This document shows positions 1 through 5,193 of a DNA stretch of 5,193 bases, piece by piece. How positions within the stretch are numbered: the stretch's first letter is position 1; each line of letters begins with the position of its first letter. Made by a program: the position numbers and the translations under genes. This stretch comes from Gammaproteobacteria bacterium (GTDB taxonomy: Bacteria > Pseudomonadota > Gammaproteobacteria > SZUA-229), in NCBI GenBank assembly GCA_011051475.1, contig DRLE01000172.1, positions 1 through 5,193 of the forward strand. Direction: 5' to 3'. The notes under the pieces are model-generated. The model was given only the letters and a program-made list of their open reading frames with translations, made no database searches and was not told the DNA's origin.

Positions 1-712
1 CGGCAAGCAGGGCGCCCATGCCCAGTTCTTCCATGTCTTCTTCTTCCAGCACCGAGGTGCTGATGGCGTCATGCTGGGTGGCCAGTATCTGCGCCTGCTT
101 GGCCAGGTATTCCGGGGTACAGATATTGCCCGGCAGGTTGCCCAGGTCCTTGGCCAGGTGGATGCCGGCGGAAATGGCCATGCCCTGGCGCACGGCCTGC
201 TCACCCGGCATCAGCTGACTGCGGCCGTTGACGCTGAAGATAAACTTGCGCAGCGGGCGGCGGTCTTCCTTTTTCTCGGACTTGAGCTGGTTGAACTTGT
301 ACAGGGTCTGGTCAATAGCGTCGATGGAGTGCTGGATTTTCCAGCTCAGGTCCTTGCGTTTGACCGGTACTTCGGTCAGGTAGGAGGCAATTTCGGTCGC
401 GCCGCTGCTTTGCAGGCGCTTGACCATATGCTGGTTGATTTCATAGAAGGTTTTGACCGTAATATCCTTCTCCTTGCCGCAACCGACCAGCAGGACGCGG
501 TCGCACAGGGTGTTTTCCACATTGTGCAGCAGCAGGACATTGCCCAGGTCGCCTTCGATTTCGCCACGGCGCATCAGGTTTGAAAGCTGGCCGTTACTGA
601 CCTTGTCGATGGTGCGGGCGGCGGCGGAAAGTTTACGGGAAGCATAAACAGGCACAACCACGCAGCCGATTCGCTGCTTTTCAGGGTTGCCGCTTTTGAC
701 GGTATATTCCAT
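1..712 (-). CDS. pepA: Leucyl aminopeptidase PepA, N-terminal half (cut by window edge)
   Basis: Cytosolic M17-family metallo-aminopeptidase that removes N-terminal residues from peptides; in E. coli the same protein also binds DNA in Xer recombination and carAB control (family knowledge). The 237 residues present start MEYTVKSGNPEKQR and contain VLLVGCGKEKD (about 73-83), RRPLRKF, and the family signature AKDLGNLPGNICTPEYLA (about 187-204), ending in ELGMGALLA at the edge. These align closely with my recollection of E. coli PepA over the whole N-terminal domain. The family is about 500 residues long, so the C-terminal catalytic domain, with its di-zinc ligands and NTDAEGRL motif, lies beyond base 1 and cannot be checked. 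The ATG at 712-710 is supported by the conserved MExxVKSG start and by GGAG ending five bases upstream (minus strand). It is transcribed away from lptF, an arrangement known in several gammaproteobacteria. Confidence 0.96.
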   Translation of the reverse strand, partial: MEYTVKSGNPEKQRIGCVVVPVYASRKLSAAARTIDKVSNGQLSNLMRRGEIEGDLGNVLLLHNVENTLCDRVLLVGCGKEKDITVKTFYEINQHMVKRLQSSGATEIASYLTEVPVKRKDLSWKIQHSIDAIDQTLYKFNQLKSEKKEDRRPLRKFIFSVNGRSQLMPGEQAVRQGMAISAGIHLAKDLGNLPGNICTPEYLAKQAQILATQHDAISTSVLEEEDMEELGMGALLA

Positions 713-928
713 ACTGACTCCGGGAAATAGAATTACAGGGATATTTAATGATGGCTAGAGATTCTATGCAATTTAGGCCGTCGAGGGTAGTCGAATCTTT
801 GTTTTTTGGCCTGTTTTCAAACAAATCAGCGGAACCTTGCCGTTTACGGAAGTTTTCAGGTTAAACTTCTGTTATTTCAGGCACTGTTTTTTCAGTTCCT
901 TATTGAAGGCATACGCATAACCGTCACG
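713..928. promoter_or_regulatory. Divergent pepA / lptF intergenic region
   Basis: This AT-rich 216-base spacer must hold the promoters for pepA (leftward) and lptF (rightward). For pepA, the minus strand has TAGAAT at 766-761, five of six matches to a sigma-70 -10 box, but no good -35 at normal spacing. For lptF, TTGCCG (837-842) followed after 19 bases by TAAACT (862-867) is a weak sigma-70 candidate. The same stretch begins with GGAACCTT (831-838), which resembles the -35 element of envelope-stress sigma-E promoters but lacks a good -10 at the right distance. A 38-codon open frame (748-864) also lies here. No assignment is firm; the role of the region follows mainly from the gene orientation. 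Confidence 0.5.
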
Positions 929-2044
929 ATGAAACTCAGCATTATTGATAAATACCTCAGCAGAGAGCTGCTCGGCAGCTTTCTTTCGGTCTTTCTTGTC
1001 CTGCTGGTTATCGTTCTCAGTACCGAGGTGGTGCATTTATTGAGCTGGGTGGCACAGGGTGTTATACCGGTCAGTGCATTTATGTCCTATCTGATGAACA
1101 GTTTTTTCGAGTTCGGGGTTATCCTGATTCCGCTCAGTCTGCTGATGGCTATCCTGCTGGCCTTTGGTCGCCTTTACCGCGACAGTGAAATGGCGGCGAT
1201 TATGTCTGCTGGCATCGGTCCCATGCAGCTGTACCGGCCATTAATGCTGGTTGTGGTGCCTGCCTCACTCATTCTTTTACTGCTGCTGCTTTATGTCAAG
1301 CCGCTGATCGTGCAACAGCGCGCCTATATTGCCGCGGAAATCCGCAGTCAGCCGGATGTCGATACCCTGCTGGTCGGCCAGTTCAATCGGGCAGGTAACG
1401 GTGTGCTGTTTCTGGAGGCCAGGGATGACAGCAAAGACGACAATGGCAACGATATCAGTAATGTGTTCTTTCAGCAGGTTCGCGAAGGCAGGAACCATGT
1501 CGATCTGGCGCGGGGCACCAGTAATTATTTTGATGAAGACGGTCGGCGTTATATGGTAATGCACAATGGTCGTCACTATATCGGTGATGCCGGGGAGGCG
1601 GATTTCAGCATCGTTCAATACCGTGACTATGGCATTCATATTGCCAGGAAGCAGGTGCAGGTGCATCTTTCGGAAAGCAGTAAAACCCTGCGGCAGCTGT
1701 GGGGGTCGGCTAATCCCGAGGATATGGCCGAACTGCAATGGCGTTTTACCCTGCCACTGGCCACTCTTATTGTTGCCGTACTGGCGTTGCCACTGAGTCG
1801 AACCGACCCCCGTGGTGGTCGTTATGCCCGGCTGGCGCTGGCATTGATACTCTATCTGGTTTATTCCAATCTGCTCAGTGTCAGCTATACCTGGATAGAG
1901 CAGCAGAAGGTGCCGCTGTGGCTGGGTTTCTCCTGGGTGCATATAATCGCCATTATCGTCACCCTTTTCGTGCTGAAACGAAACGGTTATCTGTGGAAAG
2001 ACCGTTCAGCCGGGACTATGCAGGGAGGGCGGCATGGTTCTTGA
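929..2044 (+). CDS. lptF: LPS export permease subunit LptF
   Basis: One of two inner-membrane permease subunits of the LptB2FG transporter, which extracts lipopolysaccharide from the outer leaflet of the inner membrane and feeds the periplasmic Lpt bridge (family knowledge). The 371-residue product is close to the usual length (E. coli 366). It shows the YjgP/YjgQ layout: three hydrophobic segments (about 14-36, 58-80, 100-123), a periplasmic beta-jellyroll (about 130-260), then three more (272-290, 299-318, 332-350). The family stretch IPLSLLMAILLAFGRLYRDS with the following EMAAIMSAG (68-95) and the C-terminal LRQLWGS, AELQWRF and LPLSRTDPRGGR (about 254-298) mark it as LptF rather than LptG. 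The ATG at 929 gives the expected MKLSIIDKYLSREL start. It has no good Shine-Dalgarno: GAAGG at 905-909 is 19 bases away. It overlaps lptG by 11 bases. A short acidic run, DDSKDDNGND (166-175), sits in a jellyroll loop and looks longer than in E. coli. Confidence 0.96.
   Translation: MKLSIIDKYLSRELLGSFLSVFLVLLVIVLSTEVVHLLSWVAQGVIPVSAFMSYLMNSFFEFGVILIPLSLLMAILLAFGRLYRDSEMAAIMSAGIGPMQLYRPLMLVVVPASLILLLLLLYVKPLIVQQRAYIAAEIRSQPDVDTLLVGQFNRAGNGVLFLEARDDSKDDNGNDISNVFFQQVREGRNHVDLARGTSNYFDEDGRRYMVMHNGRHYIGDAGEADFSIVQYRDYGIHIARKQVQVHLSESSKTLRQLWGSANPEDMAELQWRFTLPLATLIVAVLALPLSRTDPRGGRYARLALALILYLVYSNLLSVSYTWIEQQKVPLWLGFSWVHIIAIIVTLFVLKRNGYLWKDRSAGTMQGGRHGS
2024..2028 (+). promoter_or_regulatory. Strong ribosome binding site of lptG inside lptF
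   Basis: GGAGG lies five bases before the lptG ATG at 2034, entirely within the last codons of lptF. It is far stronger than anything ahead of lptF itself. It fixes the lptG start and suggests efficient re-initiation by ribosomes finishing lptF, which would suit the 1:1 LptF-LptG heterodimer (inference). Confidence 0.8.
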
Positions 2045-3098
2045 TCGCTATATTGCCAGGGCGGTTTTCAGCGGCGCTTTGCTGGCCTGTTTTGTTATGC
2101 TGTCGATTTTCGTTTTTATCGACTTTGTCAATCAACTGAAATCTGTCGGCACCGGCGACTACGGTGTTATGCAGGCGGCGGTTTTTGTGTTGCTGAAACT
2201 GCCGCAACGGCTGTACGAGCTGTCTCCCTCGATCCTGCTGCTCGGTGGCATTCTGTCACTGGGAACCCTGGCGGCCAATTCCGAACTGATCGTCATGCGT
2301 GCCTCGGGTATATCGCCGATGCGCATTACCCGCTCGGTATTACAGGCGGGTTTGCTGGTTGCCCTGCTGGTAGCGGTTATCGGTGAATATATTGCACCTT
2401 CGGCAACCCGGATTGCAAAAAACTACCGCGCCCAGGCCATGGAGAAAAAACTGCTGGTAGCAGGCATGAATGATGTCTGGGCACGTGATGGCAACCGTTA
2501 TGTCAATGTCAAAAAAATCCTGCCAAATCATCGGCTGCAGCATGTGCGCGTCTACGAGATGGATAACAACTACCGGCTCAGTTCGATCATCTATGCCCGC
2601 GGTGCACAGTTCCGTGACAAGCAGTGGCATTTGCGCAATCTCAAGCGCTCGACTATTTCAGCCGAAGGCGTGACCGTTCAACGCCAGAAGAAGATGGTTA
2701 TGGACCGGCTGATACTGCTGGAGCTGTTTACCGTACTGGAGCTGGAGTCCTATGATATGTCTGCTTCGGAGCTTTACGCCTACAGCCGCTATCTTGAAGA
2801 TAATAACCTGGACAGCAGGGAATACCTGCTGGCATTCTGGATAAAGGTATTTACGCCACTGACCTGTCTGGTCATGCTGTTTATTGCCATGCCCATCGTT
2901 TTTGCCACCACACCGCGCAGCGGCGGTATGGGCCAGCGCGTTATTCTGGCGGTGCTGATCGGGGTCATCTATTACGTGGTCAACCGTTCCTTCAATCATC
3001 TCGGCGTGGCGCTGGATTTCAGTCCGCTGCTGAGTGCCGCTGTTCCCCTGTTGCTGGTGCTTGGCGCCGGTTATTTCTTTATGAAAAAAGTGGCCTGA
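2034..3098 (+). CDS. lptG: LPS export permease subunit LptG
   Basis: Partner permease of LptF in the inner-membrane LptB2FG lipopolysaccharide transporter; the first and fifth helices of each subunit form the lateral gates for LPS entry (family knowledge). The product has 354 residues (E. coli 360). Hydrophobic segments lie at about 11-34, 62-82, 98-120, 266-290, 301-320 and 331-351, with the periplasmic jellyroll (about 121-262) between the third and fourth. Diagnostic stretches are LDRYIARAV at the start, YELSPSILLLGGILSLGTLA (61-80), NSELIVMRASGIS (82-94, the cytoplasmic coupling region facing LptB), FWIKVFTPL (268-276) and the RxGxxGQR loop-like SGGMGQRV before helix five. The start is set by GGAGG five bases upstream. 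The gene begins 11 bases before the end of lptF, so the two are almost certainly co-transcribed and translationally coupled. LptB, LptA and LptC are not encoded in the window, as is normal. Confidence 0.97.
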   Translation: MVLDRYIARAVFSGALLACFVMLSIFVFIDFVNQLKSVGTGDYGVMQAAVFVLLKLPQRLYELSPSILLLGGILSLGTLAANSELIVMRASGISPMRITRSVLQAGLLVALLVAVIGEYIAPSATRIAKNYRAQAMEKKLLVAGMNDVWARDGNRYVNVKKILPNHRLQHVRVYEMDNNYRLSSIIYARGAQFRDKQWHLRNLKRSTISAEGVTVQRQKKMVMDRLILLELFTVLELESYDMSASELYAYSRYLEDNNLDSREYLLAFWIKVFTPLTCLVMLFIAMPIVFATTPRSGGMGQRVILAVLIGVIYYVVNRSFNHLGVALDFSPLLSAAVPLLLVLGAGYFFMKKVA

Positions 3099-3110
3099 GC
3101 GCTGTTTTTT
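3084..3110. terminator. Possible bidirectional terminator between lptG and RDD gene
   Basis: lptG and the minus-strand RDD gene converge with only 12 bases between their stop codons. A run of six A (3084-3089) is followed by a short imperfect hairpin, AGTG (3089-3092) with CGCT (3100-3103), and then eight T (3105-3112). On the plus strand the T run could end lptG transcription, and on the minus strand the A run reads as T. The stem is short and includes a G-T pair, but the A and T tracts could extend it with one bulged G. It overlaps the last codons of both genes. No better terminator is visible at this junction. Confidence 0.4.
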
Positions 3111-3566
3111 TTATCCCTGATTCTTCTCGCGCAGATCAAGCAGTACGGTGCCGCTGATGATATCGTGCCAGCTGCGTTTTTTACTGTCGAACAGCGCCCA
3201 GAGAAACCCCAGGCAGCAGAGGCCCCAGGAGAGCATTGCGGTGAGATAGCGTATGGCTGCGGTTTTCCAGGTAACGGGGTAGCCGTTTTCACTGACCAGG
3301 CGGATGCGCCAGGTCTTCATGCCCAGGGTCTGGCCGCCGTGGATCCAGAACCAGGCGAAGTACAGGTAGGCCAGAAGAAACAGGCTGAAAACGTACAGCG
3401 GATAAAAAGTGTCGCCCGGCTGTATGGCCTGGCCCTGGTTAAGCGCATTGGCGAAGGCGGAGACAATAAACAGGATGGCCAGCAGCAGGAAGGCGTCATA
3501 AAAAATGGCGAACAGGCGCCGGAAAAGGCCGGCATAGGTCGGGGTCGGGCGAGTTTCGCTGTGCAT
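3111..3566 (-). CDS. RDD-family small inner-membrane protein
   Basis: RDD-domain membrane protein of 151 residues. The family is named for a conserved Arg and two Asp; for most members the function is unknown, although some have been reported as Na+/H+ exchangers (family knowledge). The pieces seen are YAGLFRRLFAIFYDAFLL (11-28, holding R16/R17 and D24), a hydrophobic segment about 22-40, a second about 55-75, the family block HGGQTLGMKTWRIRLV (76-91), and a third hydrophobic stretch about 107-126 ending in LFDSKKRSWHDIISGTVLL (125-143), with D127 and D135. This is the full short-form RDD architecture, so the gene is intact. The start at 3566-3564 has only a weak upstream GGA; the next methionine is well inside the domain, so this start is the best choice. 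It converges on lptG, so it is not in the lpt operon. I recall RDD genes near lptG in other gammaproteobacteria, but no functional link is established. Confidence 0.9.
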   Translation of the reverse strand: MHSETRPTPTYAGLFRRLFAIFYDAFLLLAILFIVSAFANALNQGQAIQPGDTFYPLYVFSLFLLAYLYFAWFWIHGGQTLGMKTWRIRLVSENGYPVTWKTAAIRYLTAMLSWGLCCLGFLWALFDSKKRSWHDIISGTVLLDLREKNQG

Positions 3567-3619
3567 GGTCGGTATCAGGTCCAGGTGGTGCGCAGTCGGC
3601 TACATCAGAAAAAACTCAT

Positions 3620-3647
3620 ATTATCAGGAAGTGCCGGATTTGTTTAA
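3620..3647 (-). promoter_or_regulatory. Tentative promoter for the RDD gene
   Basis: Reading leftward, GATAAT (3625-3620) matches five of six bases of a sigma-70 -10 box and is preceded, 16 bases upstream, by TTAAAC (3647-3642), a poor -35. The distance to the RDD start codon at 3566 is about 50 bases, which is reasonable. The AT-rich setting makes chance matches easy. Confidence 0.3.
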
Positions 3648-3670
3648 TTTTACCGTTTTCCGACTATATT
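3640..3670 (+). promoter_or_regulatory. Tentative promoter for the TraF-like gene
   Basis: TATATT (3665-3670) is a five-of-six -10 match, 70 bases before the start codon at 3741. The best -35 candidate is TTGTTT (3640-3645) with a long 19-base spacer. It would put the transcription start near 3677, inside the inverted repeat at 3675-3691, which would be a natural place for an operator. The elements overlap the candidate leftward promoter of the RDD gene, so the two genes may compete for or share control here. Confidence 0.3.
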
Positions 3671-3674
3671 CAGG

Positions 3675-3691
3675 TAAGTGAAACACACTTA
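3675..3691. repeat. Perfect 6-bp inverted repeat with 5-base spacer
   Basis: TAAGTG-AAACA-CACTTA is a perfect palindrome arm pair directly downstream of the TATATT box and 49 bases before the TraF-like start codon. Its size (17 bases) and position fit an operator for a dimeric repressor or a small 5'-leader hairpin. I do not recognise it as the site of a named regulator. It is not followed by a long T run, so it does not look like a terminator. Confidence 0.5.
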
Positions 3692-3740
3692 ATTTTATAT
3701 CTGATTGCGCCACACCCGGGTTTGCAATCGGGAGAAACAC

Positions 3741-4961
3741 ATGAACCTGAAGAACAAGCTTGCTTTTTTGACTACCCTGGCCGTATTCAGTCAGTCCGTA
3801 TCGGCCGTGCCTTTTACCTTTGACGGGCGCTCACTGGGTATGGGCGGCGCCTCCACCGCCACCGCCGACCTGGCCACGGCAGCCTGGGCCAACCCGGCCA
3901 TGCTCACCAATCAGCGTCCGAATGATGACTTTGCCCTGCTGGTGGGTTTCGGCGTTTTTGCCCGTGATAATGATGATCTGCTTGGGGATATCCAGGATTT
4001 TCAGGCTGCCGATGACCGGCGAATTGCCGCACAGAATGCCAATGATATTCCCGCCTATGGGCAGGCCATTATCGATATGGCCGGTGCAGTGTCCAATACT
4101 GCCGAGAAAGATATGGCCGCCGATGTCAGCGGTGTGCTGGCTCTGGGCATTGCCTTTGATTCCTTCGCCATGGCGCTGAGTGTGCGCAGTGACGCCATCG
4201 GCGCGGGTACGCTTTCCGATCCGTCCTGTACCTATGATCCGACACCGGGGTCCGGTTGTACCCTGATAGAGCTGGAACAGCAGGTTACCAGCACCGCCTA
4301 TAACAAACTGAATATTGAAGGTGTAGTGGCCACCGAGTTCGGCGCCTCCTTCGCCAAGAGTTTTGAGCTGTATGAGCGCAAGGTGTCCGTCGGTATCAAG
4401 CCCAAGATTGTCGACCTCAAGGGTTTTGGTTATACCGAGGCCATACTCAGTATCGACAGTGTCAGCAATGTGCTGGACAAGGAAAACCAGTACACACTGG
4501 GTACCTTTACTTCGATGGACCTTGGCCTTGCGGCTGAGCTGACGCGCTCCATTCGTCTGGGCCTGAATATCCGCAATCTGATTACCGACGAGTTCGATGT
4601 CGGCAACGGCCAGAAGCTGAATTTCGATACCACCGCGCGCCTGGGTGCGGCCTACCACAATCGTCTGATGACCCTGGCGATTGATTATGATCTGACCGCG
4701 AACAAACCGCTGCTGGCCAATCCGAATTTTGCCGATCTGAAAACCCAGTACCTGATGGCCGGTGCCGAGTTCAATGCCTTTGACTTTGTGCAGTTGCGCG
4801 TGGGTGCGAGCAAGAATGTCGCCAGCGGCATTTCCGACAATGCGGCTGCGCCGACCCTGTCGGCCGGTCTGGGATTCTGGCTTGGCTTTAATCTGGATAT
4901 TGCCGCTACCTACCGCAGTGGTGCGGTGGGCGGCTTCCTGCAAACCGGTTTCCGCTTCTAG
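3741..4961 (+). CDS. Secreted TraF-like (TraF_2 family) putative outer-membrane beta-barrel protein
   Basis: The 406-residue product starts with a clear Sec signal peptide: MNLKNK, a hydrophobic core LAFLTTLAVF, then SQSVSA with likely cleavage after Ala22. The mature start, FDGRSLGMGGASTATADLAT (27-46), followed by AAWANPAML (47-55), is typical of the family often labelled 'conjugal transfer protein TraF' (TraF_2) and resembles FadL/PorV-type outer-membrane proteins that carry the same GxGGA...NPA pattern. From about 190 on, alternating strands such as VSVGIKPKIV, RLGLNIRNL, TLAIDYDLTA and VQLRVGASKNV suggest a beta barrel, and the chain ends in GFRF, with the terminal Phe used by the BAM machinery. 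The start at 3741 is set by GGGAG (3730-3734) six bases upstream and by the signal peptide. Its only two cysteines, Cys163 and Cys173, bracket a Pro/Gly-rich loop. There are no conjugation genes nearby, so the family label should not be read as function; the role is unknown. Confidence 0.85.
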   Translation: MNLKNKLAFLTTLAVFSQSVSAVPFTFDGRSLGMGGASTATADLATAAWANPAMLTNQRPNDDFALLVGFGVFARDNDDLLGDIQDFQAADDRRIAAQNANDIPAYGQAIIDMAGAVSNTAEKDMAADVSGVLALGIAFDSFAMALSVRSDAIGAGTLSDPSCTYDPTPGSGCTLIELEQQVTSTAYNKLNIEGVVATEFGASFAKSFELYERKVSVGIKPKIVDLKGFGYTEAILSIDSVSNVLDKENQYTLGTFTSMDLGLAAELTRSIRLGLNIRNLITDEFDVGNGQKLNFDTTARLGAAYHNRLMTLAIDYDLTANKPLLANPNFADLKTQYLMAGAEFNAFDFVQLRVGASKNVASGISDNAAAPTLSAGLGFWLGFNLDIAATYRSGAVGGFLQTGFRF

Positions 4962-4988
4962 TTCCTGTATTGCACGAAGCCGGCCCGA

Positions 4989-5193
4989 TCAGGTTTTGTC
5001 CGGGTTTGCGGCTTTGTCGATAAACCAGGTGTCGGGCTCGACCAGGGCGACGGGCAGGGCCTGGCCGGCCTGCAGCCGGGCAAGGGCGTCGCGTTTGCCG
5101 CTGCCGGTGGCAATCACAATACGCTGACCGGCGTTTCTCAGGGTGTTCAAACCCAGTGATATGCGTTCGGGTGGTGGCTTGGGCGCCTGATAG
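4989..5193 (-). CDS. pgl: 6-phosphogluconolactonase, C-terminal end (cut by window edge)
   Basis: Cytosolic enzyme of the oxidative pentose phosphate and Entner-Doudoroff routes that hydrolyses 6-phosphogluconolactone to 6-phosphogluconate. Only the last 67 residues are present, reading leftward from the right edge to a TGA at 4991-4989. They show PKPPPERISLGLNTLRNA, then IVIATGSGKRDAL, then LPVALVEPDTWFIDKAA near the end. This order (PPxRISLTLxxLxxA, a TG..K motif, and a closing TWFxDxxA) is the C-terminal signature of the Pgl/DevB family of the glucosamine-6-phosphate isomerase fold. The family is about 220-240 residues, so roughly two thirds lies beyond the window. It converges on the TraF-like gene with 27 bases between stop codons. 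The usual partners zwf and edd would be outside the window. Confidence 0.85.
   Translation of the reverse strand, partial: YQAPKPPPERISLGLNTLRNAGQRIVIATGSGKRDALARLQAGQALPVALVEPDTWFIDKAANPDKT

Noticed and set aside
71..583. Open frame of 170 codons on the plus strand across pepA
   Set aside because: It is a shadow of pepA, whose minus-strand frame matches the PepA family throughout.
806..928. Upstream extension of lptF to a TTG at 806
   Set aside because: The extra 41 residues would add a further hydrophobic stretch not found in the family, and the ATG at 929 gives the standard LptF N-terminus.
1277..1942. Open frame of 221 codons on the minus strand across lptF
   Set aside because: Antisense shadow; the plus-strand frame is an unmistakable LptF and no ribosome site or motif supports the reverse frame.
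3165..3647. Open frame of 160 codons on the plus strand across the RDD gene
   Set aside because: Shadow of the RDD gene; the Glu/Gly/Gln-rich translation has no recognisable motif.
3705..3740. Upstream extension of the TraF-like gene to a TTG at 3705
   Set aside because: It would place 12 charged residues before the signal peptide, and the good ribosome site at 3730-3734 points to the ATG at 3741.
3831..4943. Long open frame (370 codons) on the minus strand, opposite the TraF-like gene
   Set aside because: Its translation is rich in Gly, Gln, His and Ile with no domain pattern, as expected for an antisense frame of a codon-biased gene. The plus-strand frame has a signal peptide, a ribosome site and family motifs.
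3741..4961. Reading the TraF-like gene as a sign of a plasmid or integrative conjugative element
   Set aside because: There are no other transfer, replication or integrase genes, and all neighbours are core chromosomal genes with similar base composition.
4977..5014. Hairpin AAGCCG...CGGCTT near the end of pgl, as a terminator for the TraF-like gene
   Set aside because: The loop is long and interrupted, there is no T run after the stem on either strand, and it lies mostly in pgl coding sequence.

Overview
The window looks like an ordinary chromosomal segment of a gammaproteobacterium. The evidence is the order pepA (divergent) - lptF - lptG - RDD-family gene, together with strong protein-level resemblance of the PepA start and the LptF/LptG pair to their enterobacterial and pseudomonad counterparts. 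I see no insertion sequence, transposase, integrase, tRNA, rRNA, CRISPR array or attachment site. Coding regions are moderately GC-rich and the two divergent intergenic regions are AT-rich. The genus cannot be told from the sequence.

Layout, left to right. (1) Bases 1-712, minus strand: the N-terminal half of leucyl aminopeptidase PepA, cut by the window edge. (2) Bases 713-928: a divergent regulatory spacer between pepA and lptF. (3) Bases 929-3098, plus strand: lptF and lptG, overlapping by 11 bases. They encode the two inner-membrane permease subunits of the lipopolysaccharide transporter LptB2FG. (4) Bases 3099-3110: a very short convergent junction with a possible two-way terminator. (5) Bases 3111-3566, minus strand: a small RDD-family membrane protein. 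(6) Bases 3567-3740: a second divergent, AT-rich spacer, with a perfect 6-bp inverted repeat (3675-3691) next to a plausible -10 box. (7) Bases 3741-4961, plus strand: a secreted, probably outer-membrane beta-barrel protein of the chromosomal TraF-like (TraF_2) family. (8) Bases 4989-5193, minus strand: the C-terminal end of 6-phosphogluconolactonase (pgl), cut by the right edge.

The genes that act together most clearly are lptF and lptG. Their products form a heterodimer that, with the ATPase LptB (not in the window), extracts lipopolysaccharide from the inner membrane and passes it to LptC/LptA. The RDD protein and the TraF-like protein are also envelope proteins, but nothing in the sequence ties them mechanistically to Lpt. 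PepA and Pgl are cytosolic metabolic enzymes. I found no convincing new multi-gene system. The least explained items are the TraF-like outer-membrane protein with its operator-like repeat, and the long lptF leader, which holds a possible 38-codon ORF.
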